Positions 28,568 to 39,574 of a stretch of 64,000 bases of DNA are shown here, piece by piece (positions within the stretch are counted from its first letter, which is position 1; the number at the start of each line of letters is the position of its first letter). The translations under genes and the position numbers were made by a program. The notes under the pieces were generated by a model. That model made no database searches. It was given only the letters and a program-made list of their open reading frames with translations, and was not told the DNA's origin. Origin of the DNA: Streptococcus sp. sy004 (lineage in GTDB: Bacteria; Bacillota; Bacilli; Lactobacillales; Streptococcaceae); NCBI RefSeq assembly GCF_007859205.1, contig NZ_VOHP01000001.1, positions 124,001-188,000 on the forward strand, written 5' to 3'.

Positions 28568-29541
28568 TGGTTTTTGCAAAAATTAGTCAGGTTGCTCATT
28601 ATGTGCCTGACCAAATCGTGACGAACGATGATCTTTCTCAGATTTTGGAAACCAGTGATGAGTGGATTTGTTCACGCACTGGGATTACGCAAAGACGTAT
28701 TAGTCGAGAACAGTCAACCAGTGATTTGGCTTTAGAAGTGGCTAAGCAGCTTTTAGCCAAGGCAAACTTGGATCCTTTGGAGCTTGACTTTGTTATTGTA
28801 GCAACGATTACTCCTGACTCTCTTATGCCATCAACGGCTGCGCGAGTTCAGGCTGGTTTAGCTGCTAAAAATGCTTTTGCTTTTGACTTGACGGCGGCGT
28901 GTAGTGGGTTCACCTTTGCTTTGTCGATGGGACAAAAGTTAATCGAATCTGGGACTTATGCTAAGGGCTTGATTTTAGGGGCAGAAACCTTGTCCAAGGT
29001 GCTAGATTGGTCGGATCGCAGCACGGCTGTTTTATTTGGTGATGGGGCAGGTGGGGTACTGTTAGAACAATCTGACACCAAGCATTTTTTAGCTGAATCA
29101 CTGAATTCTGATGGTAGTCGTGGTCAAGGTCTGGTATCTAGTGTGACAGCTTTGAACTCGCCTTACTCGATTCAAGGAGAGAATCAGCCCTATTTAACCA
29201 TGGATGGTCGAGCTATTTTTGACTTTGCTATTCGTGATGTGTCAAAAAGCATTATGACTTTGCTTGATAGCTCGGCGATTGACAAAAATCAGATAGATTA
29301 TTTGTTGTTACATCAAGCCAATCGTCGTATCTTGGAGAAAATGTCTAAGAAGATGGGGATTGCTTTGGAGAAATTTCCAGCTAATATGATGTCTTATGGC
29401 AATACCAGTGCCGCCAGTATTCCGATTTTATTATCAGAATGTGTGGCAGATGGTCGTATCAGATTGGATGGGACACAGACCATTCTTTTGTCAGGCTTCG
29501 GTGGAGGTTTGACATGGGGTAGTCTAATTGTTAAAATGTAG
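28567..29541 (+). CDS. fabH: 3-oxoacyl-ACP synthase III FabH
   Basis: Starts fatty-acid synthesis by condensing acetyl-CoA with malonyl-ACP. 324 residues. The catalytic triad is C112 ([11 protein letters not shown]), H249 ([10 protein letters not shown]) and N279 ([11 protein letters not shown]). Translationally coupled to fabT. A small hairpin without T-run separates it from acpP. Confidence 0.96.
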   Translation: MVFAKISQVAHYVPDQIVTNDDLSQILETSDEWICSRTGITQRRISREQSTSDLALEVAKQLLAKANLDPLELDFVIVATITPDSLMPSTAARVQAGLAAKNAFAFDLTAACSGFTFALSMGQKLIESGTYAKGLILGAETLSKVLDWSDRSTAVLFGDGAGGVLLEQSDTKHFLAESLNSDGSRGQGLVSSVTALNSPYSIQGENQPYLTMDGRAIFDFAIRDVSKSIMTLLDSSAIDKNQIDYLLLHQANRRILEKMSKKMGIALEKFPANMMSYGNTSAASIPILLSECVADGRIRLDGTQTILLSGFGGGLTWGSLIVKM

Positions 29542-29550
29542 TTATCAAAA

Positions 29551-29567
29551 CTTGTGCCTAGCACAAG
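29551..29567 (+). other. Hairpin between fabH and acpP
   Basis: CTTGTGC-CTA-GCACAAG, a perfect 7-bp stem with a 3-base loop and no T-run behind it. Not a terminator by sequence; more likely an mRNA processing or stabilising structure 37 bases ahead of acpP. Confidence 0.5.
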
Positions 29568-29603
29568 ATAAAATTATTATTTATTTTTAAGGAGAATAGA
29601 AAC

Positions 29604-29828
29604 ATGGCAGTATTTGAAAAAGTACAAGAAATTATCGTTGAAGAACTTGGTAAAGAAACAGAAGAAGTAAAATTGGAAACAACTTTCGATGAGTTGGATG
29701 CGGATTCATTAGATGTATTCCAAGTAATTTCAGAAATCGAAGATGCTTTTGACATTCAAATCGAAACTGAAGAAGGTCTTAACACAGTTGGCGACCTAGT
29801 TGCTTATGTAGAAGACAAAACTAAATAA
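29604..29828 (+). CDS. acpP: Acyl carrier protein
   Basis: 74-residue acidic four-helix carrier. The phosphopantetheine serine is S35 in [11 protein letters not shown]. It carries the growing acyl chain between the enzymes of the cluster. Ribosome-binding site AAGGAG is strong. Flanked by two RNA hairpins (29551-29567 and 29835-29866), so its mRNA may be processed into a separate stable species, as needed for a very abundant protein. Confidence 0.96.
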   Translation: MAVFEKVQEIIVEELGKETEEVKLETTFDELDADSLDVFQVISEIEDAFDIQIETEEGLNTVGDLVAYVEDKTK

Positions 29829-29834
29829 GGTGGC

Positions 29835-29866
29835 TTAAGAATATTCTAATTTTAGAGTATTCTTAA
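29835..29866 (+). terminator. Hairpin (partial terminator or attenuator) between acpP and fabK
   Basis: TTAAGAATATTCTAA and TTAGAGTATTCTTAA pair almost perfectly (one T-G), but only ATCTTATTT follows, so termination is probably incomplete. It separates abundant acpP mRNA from the fabK promoter. Confidence 0.55.
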
Positions 29867-29876
29867 ATCTTATTTA

Positions 29877-29882
29877 TATAGT
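29877..29882 (+). promoter_or_regulatory. -10 element of the fabK promoter
   Basis: TATAGT directly followed by TTGATAATCAAA, the same -10/operator fusion as at fabT. No good -35 hexamer is visible. Confidence 0.55.
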
Positions 29883-29896
29883 TTGATAATCAAATT
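29880..29896 (+). promoter_or_regulatory. FabT operator ahead of fabK
   Basis: AGTTTGATAATCAAATT: TTTGAT-A-ATCAAA is a perfect palindrome and matches the published FabT consensus closely. Overlaps the -10 TATAGT. Confidence 0.9.
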
Positions 29897-29921
29897 ACCG
29901 ATTGAGGGTTAATGTTACAAG

Positions 29922-30887
29922 ATGAAAACAAAAATTACTGACTTACTAAAGATTAAATATCCGATTTTTCAAGGGGGGATGGCTTGGGTTGCTGACGGTG
30001 ATCTAGCTGGAGCAGTATCAAATGCCGGTGGTTTAGGAATCATTGGTGGTGGTAATGCTCCTAAAGAAGTGGTTAAAGCTAATATTGATCGTGTTAAAGC
30101 AATCACCGATAAACCGTTTGGAGTGAATATCATGCTACTCTCTCCTTTTGCTGATGACATTGTTGATTTGGTCATTGAAGAAGGGGTTAAGGTCGTGACA
30201 ACTGGGGCAGGTAATCCTGGCAAATACATGGAACGATTCCATGAAGCAGGGATTGTGGTTATTCCAGTGGTTCCAAGCGTAGCTCTGGCGAAACGTATGG
30301 AAAAATTAGGAGCAGACGCTGTTGTAGCCGAAGGTATGGAAGCAGGTGGTCATATCGGTAAATTAACAACCATGGCCTTGGTTCGTCAGGTTTCCGCTGT
30401 GGTTAATATTCCAGTCATTGCTGCCGGAGGTATTGCTGATGGTTACGGAGTTGCGGCTGCCTTTATGCTAGGAGCTGAGGCTGTTCAGGTAGGCACACGT
30501 TTTGCAGTTGCCAAAGAGTCCAATGCTCATCAAAATTTTAAGAACAAGATTCTTAAAGCCAAGGATATTGATACGGTTGTGTCAGCTTCCATTGTTGGAC
30601 ATCCAGTGCGTGCCATTAAAAATAAACTGTCAACCACCTATGCCAAGGCCGAGCAAGATTATATGCGTGGTCTAAAAGATGAGCAAGAAATCGAAGAATT
30701 GGGAGCGGGTGCTTTGCGTAATGCGGTGGTTGATGGTGATGTAGATTTTGGTTCAGTTATGGCAGGTCAAATTTCAGGGTTGATTGATAAAGAAGAAACC
30801 TGTGAAGCCATTTTGAAAGACCTCTATTATGGTGCGGCAGACATTATCCAAATGCAAGCCAGTCGCTGGTCAGATGTGGAGAAGTAG
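29922..30887 (+). CDS. fabK: Enoyl-ACP reductase II FabK
   Basis: FMN and NADH-dependent enoyl-ACP reductase, the triclosan-resistant substitute for FabI in streptococci. 321-residue TIM barrel. FQGGMAWVADGDLAGAVSNAGGLG is the start motif and GMEAGGHIGKLTT the flavin/catalytic loop. The ribosome-binding site is poor (GAGGG 14 bases away). First gene of the second FabT-controlled unit. Confidence 0.95.
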   Translation: MKTKITDLLKIKYPIFQGGMAWVADGDLAGAVSNAGGLGIIGGGNAPKEVVKANIDRVKAITDKPFGVNIMLLSPFADDIVDLVIEEGVKVVTTGAGNPGKYMERFHEAGIVVIPVVPSVALAKRMEKLGADAVVAEGMEAGGHIGKLTTMALVRQVSAVVNIPVIAAGGIADGYGVAAAFMLGAEAVQVGTRFAVAKESNAHQNFKNKILKAKDIDTVVSASIVGHPVRAIKNKLSTTYAKAEQDYMRGLKDEQEIEELGAGALRNAVVDGDVDFGSVMAGQISGLIDKEETCEAILKDLYYGAADIIQMQASRWSDVEK

Positions 30888-30888
30888 T

Positions 30889-31818
30889 ATGGGAAAGACA
30901 GCCTTTTTATTCGCTGGTCAGGGGGCACAAAAGCTAGGTATGGCTTATGACCTGTTCCAAAAATACGCTTGTGTTCAGGAAACCTTTGCTCAAGCCAATG
31001 ATATTTTGGGTTATGATTTACGATTTTTAATTGATCGTGAAGAAGATAAGTTACATCAAACCCGTTATACTCAGCCGGCTATTTTCACAACTTCAGTAGC
31101 GATTTTTCGCTTGTTGCAAGAAAAAGGCTTGTCAACTGATATGGTGGCGGGTTTGTCCTTGGGGGAATATTCAGCCTTGGTCGCTTCAGGTAGCCTAGCA
31201 TTTGAAGAGGCTTTGCCCTTGGTTGCTAAACGAGGTCAGCTGATGGAAACAGCTGCTCCTAAAGGAACAGGTAAGATGGTAGCTGTCTTAAATACACCAG
31301 TAGACGCTATTGAAGAAGCCTGTCGTCAAGCGTCAGTCAAAGGAGTGGTTAGTCCAGCCAATTACAATACCCCTAATCAAATTGTTATCGGTGGTCAGAT
31401 TGGAGCTGTCAATGAAGCTGTAGAACTACTGAAAAATGAAGGGGTTAAACGTTTGATCCCCTTAAATGTATCTGGTCCTTTTCATACGGCCTTGCTTGAG
31501 CCTGCTAGTCAAGAATTAGCTAAGATTCTTGAAACGGTATCCTTTTCTGACTTTGCTATTCCTTTGATTGGTAATACAGAGGCCAAGGTGATGGAACAAT
31601 CACAAATCAAATCACTCTTGACACGGCAGATTATGGAACCAGTTCGTTTCTACGAGTCGATTGAACAAATGAGAGCCATGGGAGCAACACGTTTTATCGA
31701 GATTGGTCCAGGTCAGATTTTGAGTGGCTTTATTAAGAAGATTGACAAGCAACTCATGTCAGCTCATGTGGAAGACGAGTCTAGTTTGATGGATTTATTG
31801 GCAAAAATGGAGATTTAA
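30889..31818 (+). CDS. fabD: Malonyl-CoA:ACP transacylase FabD
   Basis: Loads malonate on ACP. Starting at ATG 30889 (one base after the fabK stop, GGAGAAG ahead) gives 309 residues beginning GKTAFLFAGQGAQ, the normal family start; a longer frame from 30829 merely reads into fabK. Nucleophile S90 in AGLSLGEYSALV and the catalytic histidine in VSGPFHTALL are present. Confidence 0.95.
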   Translation: MGKTAFLFAGQGAQKLGMAYDLFQKYACVQETFAQANDILGYDLRFLIDREEDKLHQTRYTQPAIFTTSVAIFRLLQEKGLSTDMVAGLSLGEYSALVASGSLAFEEALPLVAKRGQLMETAAPKGTGKMVAVLNTPVDAIEEACRQASVKGVVSPANYNTPNQIVIGGQIGAVNEAVELLKNEGVKRLIPLNVSGPFHTALLEPASQELAKILETVSFSDFAIPLIGNTEAKVMEQSQIKSLLTRQIMEPVRFYESIEQMRAMGATRFIEIGPGQILSGFIKKIDKQLMSAHVEDESSLMDLLAKMEI

Positions 31819-31821
31819 TAA

Positions 31822-32559
31822 ATGGAATTACAAGGAAAAAATGTTTTTATAACAGGCTCAAGTCGAGGAATTGGCTTGGCTGTTGCTCATCGTTTTGCTA
31901 GTCTTGGGGCTAATGTAATTTTGAACGGTCGTCGTCCAATTTCAGCTCAACTTTTAGAAGAGTTTGAGGTTTATAAGGTTAAGATCTTGGCGATTTCTGG
32001 TGATGTGGCTGACGGAGTAGATGCGAAACGAATGATTGAAGAAGCTATTGCTAGTTTGGGTAGCGTTGATATTTTGATCAATAATGCAGGTATAACCAAC
32101 GACAAATTGATGTTGAAGATGACAGAAGATGACTTTGAAGCTGTCTTGAAAATCAATCTGACTGGGGCATTTAACATGACACAATCGGTCCTAAAACAGA
32201 TGACAAAAGCTCGTCAAGGTGCTATTATTAACATATCAAGTGTGGTTGGGTTGACTGGTAATATTGGTCAAGCTAATTACGCAGCGTCCAAGGCTGGGCT
32301 TATTGGGTTTACCAAGTCGGTTGCTCGTGAAGTAGCTGGTCGTGGTATTCGTGTCAATGCGGTGGCACCAGGTTTTATTGAGTCAGATATGACAGATGCT
32401 ATGGCAGATAAGGTCAAGGAAGTAGCCCTTACTCAAATTCCCATGAAACGGATTGGTAAGCCAGAAGAAGTGGCAAGTTTAGTGACTTTTTTGGCAGAAC
32501 AAGAGTATCTAACAGGTCAAGTCCTTGCTATTGATGGTGGCATGACCATGCAAGGCTAA
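31822..32559 (+). CDS. fabG: 3-oxoacyl-ACP reductase FabG
   Basis: NADPH-dependent short-chain dehydrogenase, 245 residues. Cofactor motif TGSSRGIG at 11-18, NNAG at 87-90, catalytic S140, Y153 and K157 (YAASK). C-terminal GQVLAIDGGMTMQG is typical. Three bases after fabD. Confidence 0.96.
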   Translation: MELQGKNVFITGSSRGIGLAVAHRFASLGANVILNGRRPISAQLLEEFEVYKVKILAISGDVADGVDAKRMIEEAIASLGSVDILINNAGITNDKLMLKMTEDDFEAVLKINLTGAFNMTQSVLKQMTKARQGAIINISSVVGLTGNIGQANYAASKAGLIGFTKSVAREVAGRGIRVNAVAPGFIESDMTDAMADKVKEVALTQIPMKRIGKPEEVASLVTFLAEQEYLTGQVLAIDGGMTMQG

Positions 32560-32598
32560 TCTTATAGCCCTGAATGAAAGAAATTAAAAGGTAAAGAA

Positions 32599-33831
32599 AT
32601 GACAGTTAATCGAGTTGTAGTAACAGGTTATGGTGTGACCTCACCGATTGGAAATACACCTGAGGAATTTTGGAAGAGTTTAGAAACTGGTCAAATTGGG
32701 ATTGGTCCTATTACACGTTTTGACACATCAGAGATTCCTGTTCATAATGCAGGTGAAATTAAGGATTTTCCCTTTGATAAGTATTTTGTTCGCAAGGACA
32801 AAAATCGGATGGACATGTATTCTATCTACGCTATTTATGCAACCTTAGAAGCCTTGGAGAATGCTGGGTTAGACATGGCTAGTGTCAACCGTGAACGCAC
32901 AGGTGTCATTGTGTCGTCTGGTATTGGTGGCCTTCAAGAAATGCAGGAGCAAATCATTCGTTTGCATGAAAAAGGGATGAAACGCATTCAGCCGATGTTT
33001 GTGCCAAAAGCACTGTCTAATATGGCGGCAGGAAATATTGCTCTTCGTATTGGTGCTCAAGGTGTTTGTAAATCAATTACTACTGCTTGTGCTTCAGCCA
33101 ATGATGCCATTGGTGAAGCCTTTCGTGAAATTAAATTCGGCTTGCAAGATGTGGTCTTAGCGGGTGGTGCAGAAGCAACCATCAATGAAATTGGTATCGG
33201 TGGTTTTAATGCCTTGACAGCCCTATCAACAACAGAAGATCCTACTCGTTCGTCTATTCCTTTTGACAAGGATCGTAATGGTTTTGTTATGGGCGAAGGT
33301 GCAGGTGTCTTGGTGCTTGAAAGTCTTGAACACGCTCAAAAACGTGGAGCAACCATCCTGGCTGAAGTTGTTGGCTACGGTAATACCTGTGATGCCTATC
33401 ATCAAACCAGTCCATCACCAGACGGTTCTGGAGCAGCTAGGGCCATGCGTTTAGCGATTGAAGAGGCTGGTATTACAGCATCAGATGTGGATTATGTCAA
33501 TACCCACGGTACCTCAACACCGGCTAATGAAAAAGGCGAAAGCCAAGCCATTGTTGCAGTGGTTGGTCGTCAAGTTCCTGTATCGTCAACCAAATCGTTT
33601 ACAGGTCACTTACTTGGAGCAGCAGGTGGGGTGGAAGCTATTGCGACCATTGAAGCCATGCGTCATGGTTTTATTCCCATGACAGCTGGTACACAAGAAC
33701 TATCAGAAGATATTGAGGCAAATGTCGTTTATGGTCAAGGCCAAGAGGCAGAAATTAAGTATGCCTTGTCAAACACTTTTGGTTTTGGTGGTCATAATGC
33801 GGTAACCGCCTTTAAGCGTTGGGAGGATTAA
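32599..33831 (+). CDS. fabF: 3-oxoacyl-ACP synthase II FabF
   Basis: Main elongation condensing enzyme, 410 residues. Catalytic C164 (TTACASAND), H303 (NTHGTSTPAN) and H337 (TGHLLGAAG). Ribosome-binding site AAAAGG. In streptococci the competition of FabF with FabK for the cis product sets the unsaturated/saturated ratio. Confidence 0.96.
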   Translation: MTVNRVVVTGYGVTSPIGNTPEEFWKSLETGQIGIGPITRFDTSEIPVHNAGEIKDFPFDKYFVRKDKNRMDMYSIYAIYATLEALENAGLDMASVNRERTGVIVSSGIGGLQEMQEQIIRLHEKGMKRIQPMFVPKALSNMAAGNIALRIGAQGVCKSITTACASANDAIGEAFREIKFGLQDVVLAGGAEATINEIGIGGFNALTALSTTEDPTRSSIPFDKDRNGFVMGEGAGVLVLESLEHAQKRGATILAEVVGYGNTCDAYHQTSPSPDGSGAARAMRLAIEEAGITASDVDYVNTHGTSTPANEKGESQAIVAVVGRQVPVSSTKSFTGHLLGAAGGVEAIATIEAMRHGFIPMTAGTQELSEDIEANVVYGQGQEAEIKYALSNTFGFGGHNAVTAFKRWED

Positions 33832-33832
33832 G

Positions 33833-34300
33833 GTGAATATTGCAGAAATCAAAGATTTGATGGCACAATTTGACCAATCAAGTCTAAAAGAATTTACATA
33901 TCGTAATGGTTCAGACGAGCTAAGCTTTAGTAAAAATGACATTAAAGTCACTGCCAATCAAGTTGTTCAACCAGTAGAAGAAGTAAAATCAGTGCCTACT
34001 CAAGAGAACCAACAACCAGTTGCTGAAACGACAGAAGAAGTAGTTGTTGCGGCAGAATTTGCAGAGGGCGACGTTGTTGAAAGTCCCTTGGTTGGGGTGG
34101 CTTACCTAGCCCCATCTCCAGACAAGCCAGCTTTTGTTTCTGTTGGCGATCGTGTCACCAAAGGACAAACCTTACTGATTATTGAAGCCATGAAAGTCAT
34201 GAATGAAGTGCCTGCACCATGTGATGGTGTGGTGACTGAAATTTTGGTTACTAATGAAGAAGTGATTGAATTTGGTAAAGGATTGGTACGCATTAAATGA
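33833..34300 (+). CDS. accB: Biotin carboxyl carrier protein of acetyl-CoA carboxylase
   Basis: 155 residues with a GTG start one base after fabF; GGGAGG lies in the fabF end. The N-terminal domain is followed by a flexible linker rich in V, E, P, Q and T (about 44-75) and a biotinyl domain with EAMKVMNE, biotin on K121. Overlaps fabZ by four bases (ATGA). Confidence 0.95.
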   Translation: MNIAEIKDLMAQFDQSSLKEFTYRNGSDELSFSKNDIKVTANQVVQPVEEVKSVPTQENQQPVAETTEEVVVAAEFAEGDVVESPLVGVAYLAPSPDKPAFVSVGDRVTKGQTLLIIEAMKVMNEVPAPCDGVVTEILVTNEEVIEFGKGLVRIK

Positions 34301-34719
34301 TTGATATTAAAGCGATTCAAGAAGCCCTACCTCATCGCTATCCCTTTCTGTTAGTGGATCGTGTTTTAGAGGTCAAAGAAGATGAAATTGTTGCTCTAAA
34401 AAATGTGACCATCAATGAACCTTTTTTTCAAGGGCATTTTCCAAACTATCCTGTCATGCCAGGTGTTTTGATTATGGAAGCCTTAGCTCAGACAGCAGGT
34501 GTCTTAGAATTATCCAAAGCAGGTAATCAAGGCAAGCTAGTCTTTTATGCAGGTATGGATAAGGTCAAATTCAAAAAACAGGTGGTTCCAGGAGATCAGC
34601 TCATCATGACAGCTAAATTTATCAAGCGTCGTGGTACCATTGCAGTGGTTGAAGCCAAGGCTGAAGTTGATGGTCAATTAGCAGCCAGTGGTGTTTTGAC
34701 CTTTGCAATTGGTGGTTAA
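34297..34719 (+). CDS. fabZ: 3-hydroxyacyl-ACP dehydratase FabZ
   Basis: HotDog-fold dehydratase, 140 residues. Catalytic H47 in [11 protein letters not shown] and E61 in MEALAQ. Cannot itself isomerise the product, which is why fabM is needed. Coupled to accB by an ATGA overlap. Confidence 0.96.
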   Translation: MIDIKAIQEALPHRYPFLLVDRVLEVKEDEIVALKNVTINEPFFQGHFPNYPVMPGVLIMEALAQTAGVLELSKAGNQGKLVFYAGMDKVKFKKQVVPGDQLIMTAKFIKRRGTIAVVEAKAEVDGQLAASGVLTFAIGG

Positions 34720-34736
34720 TCAAAGATAAAAAGAGA

Positions 34737-34750
34737 GGGAGTTATCCTCC
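34737..34750 (+). promoter_or_regulatory. Shine-Dalgarno of accC inside a small hairpin
   Basis: GGAG (34738-34741) can pair with CTCC (34747-34750), which ends just before the accC ATG. The stem is only four base pairs, so any effect on translation is speculative. Confidence 0.35.
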
Positions 34751-36121
34751 ATGTTTAAAAAACTATTGATTGCTAACCGTGGTGAAATTGCCGTGCGAAT
34801 TATTCGTGCAGCAAGAGAATTGGGGATTGCTACGGTAGCAGTGTATTCAGAAGCGGATAATGATTCGTTGCATACGATTTTGGCTGACGAGGCTATTTGT
34901 ATTGGACCAGCCAAGTCAACGCATTCTTATCTCGATATGAACAGTGTCTTGTCAGCAGCTATTGTGACTGGGGCAGAAGCCATTCATCCAGGGTTTGGTT
35001 TTTTGAGTGAAAACTCTAAATTCGCTACCATGTGTGAAGAAATGAACATCAAGTTTATTGGGCCAAGTGGCTTAGTCATGGACAAGATGGGCGATAAAAT
35101 CAATGCTCGTAAGGAAATGCTAAAAGCCAATGTGCCAGTAATCCCTGGTTCAGAAGGTGAAGTCACAACAAGTGATGAGGCACTTCAAATTGCAGAAAGT
35201 GTTGGCTATCCAGTTATGCTAAAAGCCTCAGCTGGTGGTGGTGGTAAGGGAATTCGTAAGGTTAGTCGCAAGGAAGACTTGGTGGCTGCCTTTGAATCGG
35301 CTTCCCAGGAAGCCCTAGCTGCCTTTGGCAATGGAGCCATGTATATCGAAAAAGTGATTTATCCAGCACGTCATATTGAAGTGCAAATCTTAGGTGATAG
35401 TTATGGCAATATCGTTCATTTGGGTGAGCGTGACTGTTCTTTACAACGAAATAATCAAAAAGTGTTAGAAGAAAGTCCGTCGATTGCCATTGGTCAAACT
35501 TTGCGTCAGCAAATGGGAGAAGCTGCAGTAAGGGCTGCCAAGGCCGTTTCTTATGAAAATGCAGGAACGATTGAGTTCCTTTTGGATGAATCATCAGGTC
35601 AATTCTTCTTTATGGAGATGAATACCCGCGTTCAAGTGGAGCATCCCGTTACCGAGTTTGTCACAGGTATTGATATTGTCAAGGAACAAATCAAAATCGC
35701 TGCTGGGCAACCCTTGAACGTCAGTCAAGATGAGATTCGCTTGACGGGTCATGCTATTGAATGTCGTATTAACGCTGAAAATCCAGCCTTTAACTTTGCA
35801 CCAAGCCCAGGTAAGATTACAGACCTTTATTTACCAAGTGGTGGTGTGGGTGTGCGAGTGGATTCGGCAGTTTATCAAGGTTACACGATTCCTCCCTACT
35901 ATGACAGCATGATCGCTAAGGTCATTGTTCATGGGGATAATCGTTTTGATGCTTTGATGAAGATGCAGCGTGCCTTATACGAGTTAGAGATTGAAGGTGT
36001 GGTGACCAATAGTGATTTTCAGCTTGATTTAATTTCCGACAAACGTGTGATTGCAGGGGATTATGACACATCTTTCTTGATGGAAACCTTTTTGCCTGCT
36101 TACAATCAAAAGGATAATTAG
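34751..36121 (+). CDS. accC: Acetyl-CoA carboxylase biotin carboxylase subunit
   Basis: 456-residue ATP-grasp enzyme that carboxylates biotin on AccB. Start [18 protein letters not shown], glycine-rich ATP loop [12 protein letters not shown] and [15 protein letters not shown] catalytic segment are all intact. Confidence 0.96.
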   Translation: MFKKLLIANRGEIAVRIIRAARELGIATVAVYSEADNDSLHTILADEAICIGPAKSTHSYLDMNSVLSAAIVTGAEAIHPGFGFLSENSKFATMCEEMNIKFIGPSGLVMDKMGDKINARKEMLKANVPVIPGSEGEVTTSDEALQIAESVGYPVMLKASAGGGGKGIRKVSRKEDLVAAFESASQEALAAFGNGAMYIEKVIYPARHIEVQILGDSYGNIVHLGERDCSLQRNNQKVLEESPSIAIGQTLRQQMGEAAVRAAKAVSYENAGTIEFLLDESSGQFFFMEMNTRVQVEHPVTEFVTGIDIVKEQIKIAAGQPLNVSQDEIRLTGHAIECRINAENPAFNFAPSPGKITDLYLPSGGVGVRVDSAVYQGYTIPPYYDSMIAKVIVHGDNRFDALMKMQRALYELEIEGVVTNSDFQLDLISDKRVIAGDYDTSFLMETFLPAYNQKDN

Positions 36122-36129
36122 GAGGTCTT

Positions 36130-36996
36130 ATGGCTTTATTTAGTAAAAAAGATAAATCTATTCGTATCAGTCCTAACCGTTCCTTGCGTCAAAAACAAAC
36201 TCGTGATGTGCCAGAAGTTCCAGATGAGCTATTTGCCAAGTGTCCGTCTTGTAAGCATATCATCTACCAAAAAGATTTGGGAGTGGCAAAGATTTGTCCT
36301 TCTTGTGGTTATAATTTTCGGATTTCAGCCCAAGAACGTCTAGCTTTAACAGTGGATGAGGGAACTTTTGAAGAGTTGTTTACTGGCTTGGAAACGACTA
36401 ATCCCTTAAATTTTCCAAATTATGATGAGAAATTACGTCAGGTTCGCAAAGCTACAGGTCTTGATGAGGCCGTGGTAACTGGTCTTGCTAAGATTAAGGG
36501 GCAAGAATTAGCCTTGGCAATCATGGATGCTCGCTTTATCATGGCTAGCATGGGGACGGTTGTTGGTGAAAAGATAACAAGATTGTTTGAACTAGCTACT
36601 AAGCAAGGTTTGCCAGTTGTGATTTTTACGGCCTCTGGGGGAGCTAGGATGCAAGAGGGAATTATGAGTTTGATGCAGATGGCCAAAATCTCAGCAGCAG
36701 TCAAACGACATTCTAATGCTGGTCTTTTTTACCTGACAGTTCTAACGGACCCAACGACTGGTGGCGTAACAGCTAGTTTTGCCATGGAAGGGGATATTAT
36801 TCTGGCTGAACCTCAGGCTTTGATTGGTTTTGCTGGTCGCCGTGTCATTGAAACGACGGTGCGTCAAACCTTGCCAGAAGATTTTCAAAAAGCAGAGTTT
36901 CTCTTGGCCCATGGTTTTGTTGATGCTATTGTGCCAAGAATGGACTTGCGTGAACAAATTGCGAAATTGCTAGCCTTTCATGGAGGTGTCAAATGA
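36130..36996 (+). CDS. accD: Acetyl-CoA carboxylase carboxyltransferase subunit beta
   Basis: 288 residues. N-terminal zinc ribbon with C38, C41, C56 and C59 (CPSC...CPSC), then the crotonase-like carboxyltransferase domain with [11 protein letters not shown] and [13 protein letters not shown]. Overlaps accA by four bases. Confidence 0.96.
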   Translation: MALFSKKDKSIRISPNRSLRQKQTRDVPEVPDELFAKCPSCKHIIYQKDLGVAKICPSCGYNFRISAQERLALTVDEGTFEELFTGLETTNPLNFPNYDEKLRQVRKATGLDEAVVTGLAKIKGQELALAIMDARFIMASMGTVVGEKITRLFELATKQGLPVVIFTASGGARMQEGIMSLMQMAKISAAVKRHSNAGLFYLTVLTDPTTGGVTASFAMEGDIILAEPQALIGFAGRRVIETTVRQTLPEDFQKAEFLLAHGFVDAIVPRMDLREQIAKLLAFHGGVK

Positions 36997-37763
36997 GTCG
37001 AGTTGCAAGAATTGTAAAAGAAGCCAGAGACCAAAGTCGATTGACAGCCCTTGATTACGCCCACCAAGTGTTTGATGATTTTATGGAATTACATGGAGAT
37101 CGTCAGATGGCTGATGATGGAGCTATTATTGGTGGATTGGCTTATTTGGCAGGTCGTCCAGTGACAGTGATTGGGATTCAAAAAGGGAAAAATCTACAGG
37201 ATAATCTGAATCGTCGTTTTGGTCAACCCAATCCAGAAGGCTATCGTAAAGCACTGCGTCTGATGAAACAAGCCGAAAAATTTGGTCGTCCTGTCATTAC
37301 CTTTATCAATACTGCAGGTGCTTATCCAGGTATTGAGGCTGAAGAACGTGGTCAAGGTGAAGCGATTGCTAGAAATTTGATGGAAATGAGTGACCTCAAA
37401 GTGCCAATTATCGCTGTGATTATTGGTGAGGGTGGCTCAGGTGGTGCCTTAGCCCTAGCAGTTGCTGACCGTGTTTGGATGTTGGAACACACCATTTATG
37501 CGGTACTCAGCCCAGAAGGTTTTGCCTCTATCTTATGGAAAGACGGTACACGGGCCAATGAAGCGGCTGAGTTAATGAAAATTACCGCAGCTGAACTGTT
37601 TCAGATGAAGGTAATTGATAAGATTATTGCAGAGCATGGTTATTTTACCAGTGAGACCTTAGACTTTTTGAAAGCTAGTTTGATTGAAGAATTGGATCAT
37701 CTAACAAAACTACCAGTAGAACAGCTTTTAGAAGAACGTTATCAACGCTTTAGAAAATATTAA
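36993..37763 (+). CDS. accA: Acetyl-CoA carboxylase carboxyltransferase subunit alpha
   Basis: 256 residues, partner of AccD. Conserved [42 protein letters not shown] and [15 protein letters not shown] are present. Shorter than the E. coli subunit at the N-terminus, as usual in streptococci. Last gene of the cluster; a terminator follows. Confidence 0.96.
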   Translation: MSRVARIVKEARDQSRLTALDYAHQVFDDFMELHGDRQMADDGAIIGGLAYLAGRPVTVIGIQKGKNLQDNLNRRFGQPNPEGYRKALRLMKQAEKFGRPVITFINTAGAYPGIEAEERGQGEAIARNLMEMSDLKVPIIAVIIGEGGSGGALALAVADRVWMLEHTIYAVLSPEGFASILWKDGTRANEAAELMKITAAELFQMKVIDKIIAEHGYFTSETLDFLKASLIEELDHLTKLPVEQLLEERYQRFRKY

Positions 37764-37767
37764 GAGA

Positions 37768-37790
37768 GGTTGGCAGAGCCAGCCTTTTCT
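37768..37790 (+). terminator. Terminator after the fatty-acid cluster
   Basis: GGTTGGC-AGA-GCCAGCC (one T-G) followed by TTTTCTT. Confidence 0.8.
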
Positions 37791-37818
37791 TATTGACGTA
37801 AAAGTCTTTTTGATTTTA

Positions 37819-37827
37819 TGCTATAAT
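37819..37827 (+). promoter_or_regulatory. Extended -10 promoter of the RlmCD gene
   Basis: TGCTATAAT; AAGGAG follows 12 bases downstream of it, ahead of ATG 37851. Confidence 0.65.
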
Positions 37828-37838
37828 AAGGGGAATAA

Positions 37839-39206
<1,368 letters not shown>

Positions 39207-39403
39207 AATGAAATTTTGATAGGTATAGCAATCATATCTATAATATTAAGAAACAACACTTGAAGTTAAGAAAAATATGATTTAGATAATGGAGAGTATT
39301 ATTTGGTATTATTTAATGTTTTTGATGTTGTGAGTATCTATTATGTTAGGTATAGTGTGTATTACTTATTATATAACTTTATTATTTAGTAAGGGAGCTT
39401 AAT
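39207..39403. other. AT-rich intergenic stretch before the decayed locus
   Basis: No terminator for the preceding gene, no open frame of note and no repeat. A candidate promoter TTGTGA (39328-39333), 17 bases, TATAGT (39351-39356) points into the decayed small membrane gene. Composition is more AT-rich than the core genes to the left. Confidence 0.5.
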
Positions 39404-39561
39404 ATGTTAAAAAAATAGGAATTGTTAGTATCGTTTTGTATATAATTATTCTCTTCTTCTTGAGGAGATATCATATTATAAACAATACAGAAACGGTTTT
39501 GTTGAATGGGGTATGTTTAATGTTATTAATTTTTTTAAGATATTTTTTCAAAAATAACTAA
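39404..39561 (+). pseudogene. Small two-helix membrane protein gene, frameshifted in a poly-A run
   Basis: A good ribosome-binding site (AAGGGAG) precedes ATG 39404, but the frame stops at codon 5 (MLKK-stop). If the run of seven A at 39409-39415 had eight, the frame would run to the TAA at 39559-39561 and give a 52-residue protein beginning MLKKIGIVSIVLYIIILFF. It would have two hydrophobic helices separated by RRYHIINNTETV. This could be a true mutation, a slippage-controlled phase switch, or a sequencing error in a homopolymer. Function not recognised. Confidence 0.6.
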
Positions 39562-39574
39562 TAATCAAGAATAT

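Noticed and set aside
30829-30888. N-terminal extension of FabD
   Set aside because: It reads out of frame through the end of fabK; the family start GKTAFLFAGQG fits ATG 30889.
39207-39403. Possible gene remnants in the AT-rich gap
   Set aside because: Several short frames were read, but none has a start signal or a recognisable sequence.
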